DNA of 64,000 nucleotides from Microbacterium luteum (GTDB lineage Bacteria; Actinomycetota; Actinomycetes; Actinomycetales; Microbacteriaceae): NCBI RefSeq assembly GCF_015277875.1, contig NZ_CP063814.1, positions 3,038,001 to 3,102,000 on the forward strand, read 5' to 3'. Below the pieces are notes generated by a model. The model ran no database searches and had not been told where the DNA came from. It saw only the letters and a list, made by a program, of their open reading frames with translations. Positions 43,957-52,935 of the stretch are shown piece by piece. How positions within the stretch are numbered: the stretch's first letter is position 1; the number at the start of each line of letters is the position of its first letter. The position numbers and the translations under genes were made by a program.

Positions 43957-44493
43957 ATGGCCCGACAGCGCCCCCTGCCCATCGACCCGCTCGCCGAGGC
44001 GAAGCGCCAGTGGGTGGCTCACGGCTGGACGGATGCCGCCACCGGCATGTCGGTGGTCACCTCGGTGATCCGCGCGCAGCAGATCCTCATGGCCCGCATC
44101 GATGCGGCGCTGAAGCCGTTCGGCCTGTCGTTCGCGCGGTACGAGATGCTGCGGCTGCTCGCCTTCACGCGCGACGGGCGCATGCCGATGGCCAGCGCGA
44201 TCGCGCGCCTGCAGGTGCATCCCACGAGCGTCACGAACACGGTGGACCGGCTCGTGCGCGCCGAGCTCGCCGCCCGCGAGCCGCACCCGGTCGATGGACG
44301 CGCCGCGATGCTCGTGCTCACCGACGCCGGCCGCGACGTGGTCGAGCGCGCGACGGTGGCGCTGAACGCCGAGGTGTTCGAGAACGTCGGTCTCGACGAC
44401 GGCGACGCCGAAGAGCTTGCCGGCATCATCGCGCGGATGCGCAAGGACGCCGGCGACTTCACCGACCCGCGTCCGGTGCCCGACCCGCTCTGA
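43957..44493 (+). CDS. MarR-family transcriptional regulator
   Basis: A 178-residue winged-helix regulator. Segments QQILMARIDAALKPFGLSFA, RYEMLRLLAF, SAIARLQVHPTSVTNTVDRL and REPHPVDGRAAMLVLTDAGR form the MarR DNA-binding core with its wing. ATG 43957 follows GGAGG at 43946; a GTG at 43930 in the same frame is less likely. It is divergent from etfBA and convergent with the enoyl-CoA hydratase gene, so it may control fatty or branched-chain acid catabolism, which is inference only. Confidence 0.9.
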   Translation: MARQRPLPIDPLAEAKRQWVAHGWTDAATGMSVVTSVIRAQQILMARIDAALKPFGLSFARYEMLRLLAFTRDGRMPMASAIARLQVHPTSVTNTVDRLVRAELAAREPHPVDGRAAMLVLTDAGRDVVERATVALNAEVFENVGLDDGDAEELAGIIARMRKDAGDFTDPRPVPDPL

Positions 44494-44503
44494 GCTCCCG
44501 CGC

Positions 44504-44578
44504 ATCCAGACCCGGGCGGGCGTCCGAGACCCGGCCGCACGCACCCCGGTCTCGGCGGTGCGCCCGGGTCTCGCGGAT
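44504..44578. repeat. Family F nested palindromic element
   Basis: Four arms in 64 bp: AGACCCGGGCG (44508-44518), CCGAGACCCGG (44524-44534), CCGGTCTCGG (44546-44555) and CGCCCGGGTCT (44561-44571). The outer pair and the inner pair are inverted repeats of each other, and all four contain the GAGACC/GACCC motif. It lies between the convergent MarR and enoyl-CoA hydratase genes. The sequence is unrelated to family A but the design is the same. Confidence 0.85.
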
Positions 44579-44591
44579 GAACGGGTCGGCA

Positions 44592-45368
44592 TCAGCGGTG
44601 GGTGAAGTGCGGCGGGCGCTTCTCGCGGAAGGCTGCCATGCCCTCCTTCTGGTCGGCGGTGTCGAAGAGCGCGGCGAAGGCCTGCCTCTCGTAGCGCAGC
44701 CCCTCCGCCAGCGACGACTCCTGCGCGGCGGCGAGGGCGGCCTTGGCGGCGTACAGCGACGGCAGCGACTTCTCGGCGATCGTCGACGCGGTCTTCTCCG
44801 CCTCCTCGATCAGGTCGGCGGCCGGCACGACACGTGAGACGAGACCGGAACGCTCGGCCTCGGCAGCATCCATCGTGCGACCGGTGAGGATGAGCTCGGC
44901 CGCCTTGTACGGGCCGATCGCGCGCAGCAGGCGCTGCGTGCCGCCCATGCCGGGGATGACGCCGAGGTTGATCTCGGGCTGACCGAATCTCGCGGTGTCG
45001 GCGGCGAGGATGACATCGCACATCATGGCGAGCTCGCATCCGCCGCCGAGGGCGTATCCCGAGACGGCGGCGATCACCGGCGTGCGCACCGCCGCGAAGC
45101 GCGCCCACTGGCCGAAGTGATCGTCCATCGTCATCTCGAGGCCCGACTTGTCGGCCATCTCCTTGATGTCGGCGCCGGCGGCGAACGCCTTCTCCGACCC
45201 GGTCAGCACGATGGCGCCGATGCGCTCGTCGGCGTCGAAGCGGGTGGCGGCGTCGACGACCTCGCGCATCACCGTCGTGTTGAGCGCGTTGAGCGCCTCG
45301 GGACGGTGGAGGGTGATCCAGCCGACGCGGCCGCGCGTGTCGGAACGGATGGTCTCGTAGTCGATCAT
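44592..45368 (-). CDS. Enoyl-CoA hydratase/isomerase family protein
   Basis: A 258-residue crotonase-fold enzyme hydrating 2-enoyl-CoA. The oxyanion segment [14 protein letters not shown] and both catalytic glutamates, in [19 protein letters not shown] and [20 protein letters not shown], are present, so true hydratase activity is expected. In this operon with an acyl-CoA dehydrogenase and a hydroxyisobutyrate dehydrogenase it probably hydrates methacrylyl-CoA from valine. ATG 45368 overlaps the stop of the upstream gene. Confidence 0.92.
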   Translation of the reverse strand: MIDYETIRSDTRGRVGWITLHRPEALNALNTTVMREVVDAATRFDADERIGAIVLTGSEKAFAAGADIKEMADKSGLEMTMDDHFGQWARFAAVRTPVIAAVSGYALGGGCELAMMCDVILAADTARFGQPEINLGVIPGMGGTQRLLRAIGPYKAAELILTGRTMDAAEAERSGLVSRVVPAADLIEEAEKTASTIAEKSLPSLYAAKAALAAAQESSLAEGLRYERQAFAALFDTADQKEGMAAFREKRPPHFTHR

Positions 45369-46282
45369 GCGGTGCTCCTCGGATCGTCGGACGGGGCGCG
45401 GACGCTCTCGATGATGCCCGAGAAATCGCGCCCGGCCCCACCGCCGTCGACGAATTCACGGTAGATCGTGCGGGCGAGCATGCCCATCCGCGCGTCGACA
45501 CCGGTGAGCTCGACGGCCTTCTCGGCGAGCCCGAGATCCTTGTCCATCAGGGCGCCGGCGAATCCCGGCTCGAAGCCGCGGTTCGCGGGGCTCGACGGAA
45601 CGAGCCCGGGCACCGGGCAGTTGGTGGTCAGCGCCCAGCACTGCCCCGACGCGTGAGCGGCGACGTCGAACAGGGCCCGGTGCGACAGACCGAGGCGCTC
45701 CCCCAGCACGAACGCTTCGGCCACCACGATCTGCGACGCCGCGAGGATCATGTTGTTGCACACCTTCGCCGCCTGCCCGAGTCCCGGTCCGCCGCAGTGC
45801 ACGACGCGCGCACCCATCACCTCCAGCAGCGGCCGTGCCGCGTCGACGTCGGCATCCGACCCGCCGACCATGAACGTGAGCGTCGCGTTCTCGGCGCCGA
45901 CCACCCCGCCCGAGACGGGCGCGTCGACGCTGCGCAGCCCCGCGGCCTCGGCGAGAGCATGCGCGGCGCGGGCCTCGTCGACGGCGATCGTGGAGCAGTC
46001 GACGAAGAGGATGCCGCCGGGGGCGGCGGCCAGCAGCCCCGGCCGCCCCGCACCGCCGCGGTAGGCGTCGATGACCTGGTGACCGGCGGCGAACATCGTG
46101 ATGACGACCTCGGCGTCGGCGACCGCATCCGTCGCCGAGTCGACGACGCGCAGGCCGGAGGCGCGCGCCACCTCCCGCGCGCCGTCCACCACGTCGAACC
46201 CGACGACGTCGTGCCCGGCGCCGACGAGGTTGCGGGCCATCGGCAGGCCCATGTGGCCGAGACCGAGGAACGCGACCCTCAT
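45365..46282 (-). CDS. mmsB: 3-hydroxyisobutyrate dehydrogenase
   Basis: A 305-residue beta-hydroxyacid dehydrogenase oxidising 3-hydroxyisobutyrate to methylmalonate semialdehyde with NAD. Motifs are the Rossmann start [20 protein letters not shown], substrate loop [20 protein letters not shown] and catalytic Lys in [15 protein letters not shown] 46282 overlaps the acyl-CoA dehydrogenase stop; codons upstream belong to that gene. The partner methylmalonate semialdehyde dehydrogenase is not in this window. Confidence 0.93.
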   Translation of the reverse strand: MRVAFLGLGHMGLPMARNLVGAGHDVVGFDVVDGAREVARASGLRVVDSATDAVADAEVVITMFAAGHQVIDAYRGGAGRPGLLAAAPGGILFVDCSTIAVDEARAAHALAEAAGLRSVDAPVSGGVVGAENATLTFMVGGSDADVDAARPLLEVMGARVVHCGGPGLGQAAKVCNNMILAASQIVVAEAFVLGERLGLSHRALFDVAAHASGQCWALTTNCPVPGLVPSSPANRGFEPGFAGALMDKDLGLAEKAVELTGVDARMGMLARTIYREFVDGGGAGRDFSGIIESVRAPSDDPRSTA

Positions 46283-47469
46283 CGCGAGGCCCCGATCAGC
46301 TCGCGTCCGATGATGACGCGCATGATCTCGTTCGTGCCCTCGAGGATCTGGTGCACCCGCAGGTCGCGCACGATCTTCTCGATGCCGTAGTCGTGCAGAT
46401 AGCCGTACCCGCCGTGCAGCTGCAGGGCGTCGTTCGCGACGCGGAATCCGACGTCGGTGGCGAACCTCTTGGCCATGGCGCACTGCATCGACGCGTCGTC
46501 GGATCGCTCATCGAGCGCCGCCGCCGCATCGCGCACCATGCCGCGCGCGGCCCGCAGATCAGTGGCCATGTCGGCGAGCGCGAAGACGACGGCCTGCTTC
46601 TCGGCGAGCGGCTCACCGAAGGTGAAGCGCTCCTGCACGTAGCGCGTCGCACGATCGAGGGCGGAGCGGGCGCCGCCGAGCGAACACGCGGCGATGCTCA
46701 CCCGTCCCCCGTCGAGCGCGGACATCGCGATCCGGAACCCCTGGCCCTCGTCGCCGAGCATGGCCGAGGCGGGCACGCGCACCTCATCGAGGATGACCTG
46801 CGCCGTCGGCTGGGCGTTCCACCCCATCTTCTTCTCGGGAGCGCCGTAGGACATGCCCTCCGCATCGGCGGGGACGAGGAAGGCGCTGATGCCGCGCGCG
46901 CCGGGTTCGCCGGTGCGCGCCATCACGACGTACACGGATGCGACGCCGCCGCCCGAGATGAACTGCTTCACACCGGTGAGCACGTACTCGTCGCCGGAGC
47001 GGATCGCGCTGGTGGTGATGGCGGCGGCATCCGATCCCGCCCCGGGTTCGGTGAGGCAGTACCCGCCGAGGTCCGCCATCGCCGTCAGACGCGGCAGCCA
47101 CTGCTCGCGCTGCGCACTCGAACCGTAGGTGTCGATCATCCACGCCACCATGTTGTGGATGCTGATGTAGGCCGCGACCGCCGGGTCCGCCGCCGCGAGC
47201 TCCTCGAAGATCAGCACGGCGTCGGAGCGAGACAGCGCGGAGCCGCCGGCGTCCTCGCGCACGGTGATCCCCCCGAGTCCGAGCTCGCCCGCGCGGTGCA
47301 GCACGTCTCGCGGGAAGTGCTTGCGCTCGTCCCACTCCAGAGCGTGCGGAGCGATCTCGGCGGCGGCGAAGTCCCGCACCGCATCGACGATGGCGGCGCG
47401 CTCCTCCGCAGTGCTCACCGACGGCGTGTTCATCGACCCCGTCCCCACCGACTGCGTGCTCATCGACAT
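46279..47469 (-). CDS. Acyl-CoA dehydrogenase, probable isobutyryl-CoA dehydrogenase
   Basis: A 396-residue flavoprotein. Motifs include GGYCLTEPGAGSDAAAITTS, VKQFISGGGVASVYVVMART, MGWNAQPTAQVILDEVRVPA and the C-terminal LHGGYGYLHDYGIEKIVRDL followed by RVHQILEGTNEIM with the catalytic Glu. It would pass electrons to EtfAB. The ATG at 47469, preceded by AAGGAGATC, was chosen over upstream codons. It heads the three-gene operon, which identifies valine as the likely source; other short acyl-CoAs are possible. Confidence 0.9.
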   Translation of the reverse strand: MSMSTQSVGTGSMNTPSVSTAEERAAIVDAVRDFAAAEIAPHALEWDERKHFPRDVLHRAGELGLGGITVREDAGGSALSRSDAVLIFEELAAADPAVAAYISIHNMVAWMIDTYGSSAQREQWLPRLTAMADLGGYCLTEPGAGSDAAAITTSAIRSGDEYVLTGVKQFISGGGVASVYVVMARTGEPGARGISAFLVPADAEGMSYGAPEKKMGWNAQPTAQVILDEVRVPASAMLGDEGQGFRIAMSALDGGRVSIAACSLGGARSALDRATRYVQERFTFGEPLAEKQAVVFALADMATDLRAARGMVRDAAAALDERSDDASMQCAMAKRFATDVGFRVANDALQLHGGYGYLHDYGIEKIVRDLRVHQILEGTNEIMRVIIGRELIGASR

Positions 47470-47600
47470 GCGATCTCCTTCGATCTCATCGGTTTCGCTC
47501 ACGAGCAACGGCGCGCGCAGAGCATCTCGACTATTTTAGCTGGACATCCATATAATTCCCAGGCCTTCCGATAATCATCGAGCGGTTGCACTCCGCCACG
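47470..47600. promoter_or_regulatory. A/T-rich control region upstream of the valine-type operon
   Basis: The bases 47525-47575 are strikingly A/T-rich (ACTATTTTAGCTGGACATCC, ATATAATTCCC, CCGATAATCATCG) in a roughly 70% GC window. On the minus strand a TAAAAT hexamer could serve as a -10 for the acyl-CoA dehydrogenase operon. I cannot identify a convincing -35 or operator. Confidence 0.4.
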
Positions 47601-47624
47601 AGAACGCCGATCAGGCTCGCTCGC

Positions 47625-47703
47625 GTTCGCCGATCGTTCACCCGGCGGCTACCGCCGCTCAATAGACCTGACGGGTATCCCTGCACACCCGACACCCGTC
47701 AGG
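47625..47703 (+). promoter_or_regulatory. Candidate PHO box, promoter and leader hairpin of the nucleotidase gene
   Basis: Two adjoining 11-bp units, GTTCGCCGATC (47625-47635) and GTTCACCCGGC (47636-47646), resemble the PhoP direct-repeat units described in Streptomyces. TTCACC (47637-47642) is 17 bp from CAATAG (47660-47665), so the box would overlap the -35. A perfect inverted repeat CCTGACGGGT (47667-47676) and ACCCGTCAGG (47694-47703) lies between this promoter and the ATG at 47710. Phosphate control is plausible for a 5'-nucleotidase but is inferred. Confidence 0.45.
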
Positions 47704-47709
47704 ACGGTC

Positions 47710-50700
47710 ATGCCCTCAGCCACGTTCAGACGCGCGGTCGCCGTTGCCACCACGGCAGCAGCGACCTGTGCGCTCGCCTTCGTCCCGATCAGCGCGGCCG
47801 GCGCCGCCGTGATCGATCCTCCCGTCACCGACACCAGCGAGAGCGCGACGCTCGAGCTGACGCCGATCGGCACGTATGAGACCGGCATCTTCGATGCCTC
47901 CGCCGCCGAGATCGTCCACTCCTACGGCGACCGGCTGTTCGTCGTGAACGCGCAGGCCGGCACGGTCGAGGCTCTCGACGCCGCCAACCCGTCGGCGCCG
48001 ACGAAGATGTTCGACATCTCCAGCGCGGGCGTCGCCAACTCGCTCGCCGTGCGGGAGGACGGCCTCGGGGTGATCGCGTTCGAGGACGAGGACAAGACGG
48101 CGCCCGGACGCCTGGTGTTCTTCGATGCGGACTTCGTGCCCGACGGCGACGCCTCGCCGATCCTCGGAGAGGTCACCGTGGGCGCCCTCCCCGACATGGT
48201 CGCCATCTCGGAAGACGGCACCTACGCGGTCGTCGCGAACGAGGGCGAGCCCGCCGACGACTTCTCGGTCGACCCGGAGGGTTCGATCGGCGTCGTCACG
48301 CTGCCCGCCGAGAAGGCGGCGCCGGCACAGGACGCCGTCCGCACCGCGGGATTCGACGCCTTCGAGGGGGAGAACCTTCCCGCCGACGTGCGCGTGTTCG
48401 GACCCGACGTGGCCGCGCCCGATCAGGGCGAGACGGCACTCGAGGCGAACCGCGTGAGCCGCAACCTCGAGCCCGAGTACGTCGCGATCGCCGACGGCAC
48501 CGCCTACGCCGCCCTGCAGGAGGCCAACGCCGTCGCCGTCGTCGACCTGGCCTCGGCGACGGTCACCGACATCTGGCCTCTCGGCTTCAAGGACTACTCG
48601 GTGGAAACGCTCGACGCGAGCGACCGCGACCCTGAGGACGCGCCGACCTACAACCAGGCCTCCTACGACGGGCTCTACGGCGTCTACATGCCCGACGGCA
48701 TCGAGGCTTACGAGGTGGGCGGACAGACCTACCTCGTCACCGCGAACGAGGGCGACAGCCGCGAGTGGGGCGAGTTCATCGACGCCGTGCGCGCGAAGGA
48801 CCTCGGCGACGTCGACGAGACCGACGCGCCGGCCGTCTGCGAGACCAGCCCGCTCGCCGGGATGCTCGAAGACGAAGACCTCGGTCGCCTGAACGTCCTG
48901 ACCGACATGGGCCTGAACGACGAGGGCACCTGCTTCGACGAGCTCTACACGCTCGGCGGACGCTCCTTCTCCATCTGGACCACCGACGGCGAGCTCGTCT
49001 TCGACTCCGGCAGCGACTTCGAAGAGGTCACCGCCGCGGCGGCTCCCGAGTTCTTCAACTCCAACCACACCGAGTCGAACCTCGAGGGGCGCAGCGAGGA
49101 CAAGGGCCCGGAGCCGGAGAACCTCGCGATCGGGACCGTGGGTGACCGCACGTACGCCTTCATCGGCCTCGAGCGGGTCGGCGGCGTGATGACCTACGAC
49201 ATCACCGACCCGGCGGACGCGATCTACATGAGCTACCTCAACAACCGCGACTTCTCGGTCTCGGTGGAGGATGCGATCGACGACTACGACCCCGAGAACG
49301 CCGACCACCGGGCGACGCTCTCGAGCGCCGGCGACCTCGGCCCGGAGGGTCTGGAGTTCATCCCGGCCTCCCAGTCGCCGATCGGCGAGCCGCTGCTGGC
49401 AGTCGGCAACGAGGTGTCCGGCACCACGACCATCTACGCGATGGGGAACCCGAACGTCACCGAGATCGACATCCTCACGATCAACGACTTCCACGGGCGC
49501 CTCGAGGCGGGCTCGTCCGGGGAGGCCGGCGCCGCCGTGCTCGCCGGCATCGTCGAGGACTTCGAAACCCGTAACCCGAACACCCTGTTCGTCTCGGCCG
49601 GTGACAACATCGGCGCGTCGACGTTCACGTCGTTCTCGCAGCAGGACAACCCCTCGATCGACGCGCTCCTCGAGGCGGGCCTGGATGTCGGCGCTGTCGG
49701 CAACCACGAGTTCGACCGCGGGTTCGCCGATCTCAGCGACCGGGTGATCCCCCGATTCGGCGGGAACACCGACGACACCGTCACCGAGGAGGAGATCGCG
49801 GCGGGGCTGCCCTACAACCTGGGCGCGAACGTCTACGACAGCGAGACCGGCCTGGCGGTGCTTCCGGAGTACGCGATCAAGACGGTCGACGGGGTCGACA
49901 TCGGGTTCATCGGAACCGTCACGCCGGACACCGCCACCATGGTCGACCCGGCCGGGATCGAGGGGATCGAGTTCGGTGACGAGCTCGAGGCGGCCAACCG
50001 CGTCGCCGCGCAGATCGCCGACGAGACCGACGTGCTGATCCTGCTCACCCACTCCGGTGCGGCCACGAGCGACTGCGAGGCCCTCGCGGCCGACCAGGCA
50101 GGCTTCGGCTCGCTCGCCACCGGCGCCTCGGCCGACATCGACGCGATCGTCTCGGCGCACACGCACCAGACCTACGCGTGCGACGTCGCCGTCGACGGGA
50201 CCGACGGCAACACCCGTCCGGTCATCCAGGCCTCCGAGTACGGCAAAGCGATGGGCCTGCTGAACATCGACTGGGACACCCAGACCGAGGAGCTGATCTC
50301 CATCCAGGCATCCACGTTCCTCACCGCCGGACTCGCCGAGCCCGACGCCGAGGTGCAGGCGATCGTCGACGCGGCGGTCGCCGAGGCCGACGAGGTCGGC
50401 TCCGTGCCCGTCGGAAAGATCAGCGCCGACATCCTTCGCGGCGGCACACCGTCGGGAGCGGACCGCGGCGTGGAGTCGTCGATGGGCAACTGGGTGGCCG
50501 ACGTGTACCTCTGGGCCACGTCCAACCCGTCCTACGCCGGCACCCCGGCCGAGATCGCCCTGATGAACCCGGGCGGCCTGCGCGCCGACCTCACCTACGC
50601 GCCTGACGGCGTCATCACCTACAAGGAAGCCGCCGAGGTCCAGCCCTTCGCGAACACCCTCGTGACGATGACCCTGACGGGGGCGCAGATCGAGGAGATC

Positions 50701-51531
50701 CTCGAAGACCAGTGGAAGGCCGAGGGCGACCGCCCGAAGCTGCACCTCGGCGTCTCCGAAGGGTTCACCTACGAGTACACCGAGTCCGACCCGCGCTCCG
50801 GCGACATCACCGAGATGTTCTACGAGGGCGAGCCGATCGCAGCCGATGACACCTTCACCGTCGTCACGAACTCCTTCGTCGCCAACGGCGGAGACGGGTT
50901 CCCGGCGTTCACCGAGGGCACCGACCGCACCGACACCGGGCAGGTGGACCTCACGGCCACCGTCGCCTACTTCGAGGCGTTCGACGTCGTCGACCCGGCG
51001 CCGCTCGGTCGCGCGATGGTCGCCGGTTCGGAGAACCCCGGCGGGGAGAACCCCGGGGGCGAGAACCCCGGCACCGGCACCCCCGCTCCCGAGCCGACCG
51101 ACCCGGGCGGGGAGCTCCCGGGCACCGGCGAGCAGACCGGTGGGGACTGGGCCGAGGTGACGCTCGGCAACGACGGCCGCGTCGAGCAGGGCGGAACACT
51201 GACCGTCACGCTGACGGGCCTCGAGGCCGGCCAGCAGGTCGCCGCCACCCTGTTCAGCGACCCCATCGAGGTCACCGGCATCCCGGCGGCGAGCACGGAT
51301 GGCAGCATCCGCTTCTCGATCGAGATCCCGGCGGACTTCGAGCTCGGTGCGCACCGCCTGGTGATCACCACCGACGGTGAGGACCCGATCGAGATCGGTG
51401 TCGACGTCGTCGAGGAAGGCGCCCTGGCCGCCACCGGCGCGGAGCTGCCGTGGGGGATCGCCCTGAGCGGCGCGTTCCTCCTCGTCGCCGGCGGTGTCGC
51501 CTTCGCGATCCGGCGTCGTCAGACCGCGTAA
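47710..51531 (+). CDS. Cell-wall-anchored choice-of-anchor-I / 5'-nucleotidase protein
   Basis: A 1273-residue secreted protein. A signal peptide (about 1-33, cleavage after AGAA) is followed by a beta-propeller-like choice-of-anchor-I domain (about 45-580). A metallophosphatase domain follows with TINDFHG near 591, SAGDNIGAS, VGNHEFDRGF near 663, ILLTHSGA and SAHTHQTY, then a 5'-nucleotidase C-terminal domain (MNPGGLRADLTY, VQPFANTLVTMTLTG). After a Gly/Pro-rich linker (ENPGG repeats near 1105) come a small beta domain, the sorting signal LAATGAE near 1238, a hydrophobic helix and RRRQTA. LAXTG is the class E sortase motif of high-GC actinobacteria. It probably dephosphorylates external nucleotides. 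Confidence 0.92.
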   Translation: MPSATFRRAVAVATTAAATCALAFVPISAAGAAVIDPPVTDTSESATLELTPIGTYETGIFDASAAEIVHSYGDRLFVVNAQAGTVEALDAANPSAPTKMFDISSAGVANSLAVREDGLGVIAFEDEDKTAPGRLVFFDADFVPDGDASPILGEVTVGALPDMVAISEDGTYAVVANEGEPADDFSVDPEGSIGVVTLPAEKAAPAQDAVRTAGFDAFEGENLPADVRVFGPDVAAPDQGETALEANRVSRNLEPEYVAIADGTAYAALQEANAVAVVDLASATVTDIWPLGFKDYSVETLDASDRDPEDAPTYNQASYDGLYGVYMPDGIEAYEVGGQTYLVTANEGDSREWGEFIDAVRAKDLGDVDETDAPAVCETSPLAGMLEDEDLGRLNVLTDMGLNDEGTCFDELYTLGGRSFSIWTTDGELVFDSGSDFEEVTAAAAPEFFNSNHTESNLEGRSEDKGPEPENLAIGTVGDRTYAFIGLERVGGVMTYDITDPADAIYMSYLNNRDFSVSVEDAIDDYDPENADHRATLSSAGDLGPEGLEFIPASQSPIGEPLLAVGNEVSGTTTIYAMGNPNVTEIDILTINDFHGRLEAGSSGEAGAAVLAGIVEDFETRNPNTLFVSAGDNIGASTFTSFSQQDNPSIDALLEAGLDVGAVGNHEFDRGFADLSDRVIPRFGGNTDDTVTEEEIAAGLPYNLGANVYDSETGLAVLPEYAIKTVDGVDIGFIGTVTPDTATMVDPAGIEGIEFGDELEAANRVAAQIADETDVLILLTHSGAATSDCEALAADQAGFGSLATGASADIDAIVSAHTHQTYACDVAVDGTDGNTRPVIQASEYGKAMGLLNIDWDTQTEELISIQASTFLTAGLAEPDAEVQAIVDAAVAEADEVGSVPVGKISADILRGGTPSGADRGVESSMGNWVADVYLWATSNPSYAGTPAEIALMNPGGLRADLTYAPDGVITYKEAAEVQPFANTLVTMTLTGAQIEEILEDQWKAEGDRPKLHLGVSEGFTYEYTESDPRSGDITEMFYEGEPIAADDTFTVVTNSFVANGGDGFPAFTEGTDRTDTGQVDLTATVAYFEAFDVVDPAPLGRAMVAGSENPGGENPGGENPGTGTPAPEPTDPGGELPGTGEQTGGDWAEVTLGNDGRVEQGGTLTVTLTGLEAGQQVAATLFSDPIEVTGIPAASTDGSIRFSIEIPADFELGAHRLVITTDGEDPIEIGVDVVEEGALAATGAELPWGIALSGAFLLVAGGVAFAIRRRQTA

Positions 51532-51543
51532 CCCGCATCCCTC

Positions 51544-51582
51544 CGACGGCCCTCGATCCCCACAAGGGGTCGGGGGCCGTCG
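51544..51582 (+). terminator. Hairpin terminator after the nucleotidase gene
   Basis: A long stem, CGACGGCCCTCGATCCCC (51544-51561) with GGGGTCGGGGGCCGTCG (51566-51582), closed by a four-base loop ACAA, begins 13 bp after the stop codon. One bulged base interrupts it. No U-tract follows, which is common for terminators in this group. Confidence 0.75.
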
Positions 51583-51628
51583 CCGTCTCCCCCGCCGCCG
51601 CTGCGAAGGGCCTGCCCGCGCATCCGCC

Positions 51629-51704
51629 CCTCGAGAGGAGATCCCGCGCCGAGAGGATCGATACGGCGATACGCGACCTCGGCAGGCGGGATCTCCTCTC
51701 GAGG
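51629..51704. repeat. Family C nested palindromic element, copy 3
   Basis: Outer arms CCTCGAGAGGAGATCCCGC (51629-51647) and GCGGGATCTCCTCTCGAGG (51686-51704) pair over 19 bp. The interior GCCGAGAGGATC and its surroundings form weaker inner arms. It lies between the convergent nucleotidase and thiolase genes, 16 bp from the thiolase stop. Related copies lie at 37203 and 37374. Confidence 0.88.
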
Positions 51705-51719
51705 GCGAGGCCGCGGAGG

Positions 51720-52898
51720 TCAGAGGCGTTCGAGGATCGTGGCGTTCGCGAGACCGCCGCCCTCGCACATGGTCTGGAGGCCGTAGCGGCCGCCGCGCTG
51801 CTCGAGCGCGTCGACGAGGGTCGCCATCAGCCGCGTGCCGGATGCGCCGACGGCGTGCCCGAGGGCGATCGCTCCGCCCCACGGGTTCACGATCGCAGGA
51901 TCGACGTCGAACTCGCGCTGCCACGCGAGCGGCACCGAGGCGAAGGCTTCGTTCACCTCGAACACGTCGATGTCCGAAAGGGCCAGGCCGCTGCGGTCGA
52001 GGATGCGGCGGGTCGCCGGGATCGGTCCGGTCAGCATGAGCAGCGGATCGTCGCCGACGACCGCGAAGGAGTGGAAGCGGGCGCGCGGTGTGAGGCCGAG
52101 GGCCGCGGCCGTCTCCTCCGCCATGATGAGCACGGCCGACGCGGCATCCGTCAACGGCGAGGAGGAGCCGGCGGTGATGCGCCACTCGACCCGCGGAAAG
52201 CGCGCCGCGAGCTCGTCGGTGCGGAACGCCGGTGACAGCCCGGCGAGCGCGTGCGCCGTCGTGCCCTCGCGCACCGTCTCATCGAAAGCGACCGCGTCCG
52301 ATCCGCCCGCGAGCACGGGCGTCACCTGGCGATCGAACCACCCGTGCCGCCAGGCCTCGGCGGCGCGCCGGTGGGACTCCGCGGCGAAGGCGTCGAGCTC
52401 GTCTCGCGTGAGCTCCCAGCGGTCGGCGATGAGCTCCGCCGAGACCCCCTGGCCCACGAGACCCTCGGGGTAGCGGCGACGGATGCCTTCCGGCACGCTG
52501 CCGCCGGCGGTCGACGATCCGAGCGGCACCCGGCTCATCGATTCGACACCGCCCGCGATGACGACGTCGTAGGCGCCCGCGATCACCCCCTGCGCGGCGA
52601 AGTGCGCGGCCTGCTGGCTCGACCCGCACTGGCGGTCGATCGTCGTGGCCGGAACCGATTCGTCGAATCCGGCGGACAGCACGGCCTGGCGCGCGATGTT
52701 CATCGCCTGATCGCCGAGCTGGCTGACGCATCCGAGGATGACGTCGTCGACCTGCGCGGACTCGAGTCCGTTGCGTTCGAGGAGCGCCGTGAGCACGATA
52801 CCGACGAGGTCGGCGGGGTGGACCCCGCTCAGCGCCCCGCCGGGCTTTCCCCGGCCCGACGGAGTGCGGACGGCGTCGACGATGACGGCGGATCGCAT
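51720..52898 (-). CDS. Thiolase (acetyl-CoA C-acyltransferase)
   Basis: A 392-residue thiolase. The acyl-enzyme Cys91 is in TTIDRQCGSSQQAAHFAAQG, the His in VNPWGGAIALGHAVGASGTR and the second Cys in LQTMCEGGGLANATI; all three are intact. The family covers both biosynthetic acetoacetyl-CoA and degradative 3-ketoacyl-CoA thiolases and I cannot choose between them. ATG 52898 lies 38 bp after prpC on the same strand, so it may be the last gene of the propionate operon. Confidence 0.92.
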   Translation of the reverse strand: MRSAVIVDAVRTPSGRGKPGGALSGVHPADLVGIVLTALLERNGLESAQVDDVILGCVSQLGDQAMNIARQAVLSAGFDESVPATTIDRQCGSSQQAAHFAAQGVIAGAYDVVIAGGVESMSRVPLGSSTAGGSVPEGIRRRYPEGLVGQGVSAELIADRWELTRDELDAFAAESHRRAAEAWRHGWFDRQVTPVLAGGSDAVAFDETVREGTTAHALAGLSPAFRTDELAARFPRVEWRITAGSSSPLTDAASAVLIMAEETAAALGLTPRARFHSFAVVGDDPLLMLTGPIPATRRILDRSGLALSDIDVFEVNEAFASVPLAWQREFDVDPAIVNPWGGAIALGHAVGASGTRLMATLVDALEQRGGRYGLQTMCEGGGLANATILERL

Positions 52899-52935
52899 GT
52901 CGCGATCCTCTCACGCCGCGTCGCCGCCGGACAGA

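Noticed and set aside
47716..52185. A 1489-codon minus-strand open frame
   Set aside because: Antisense to the nucleotidase gene, which has a signal peptide, catalytic motifs and sorting signal; the minus frame has none.
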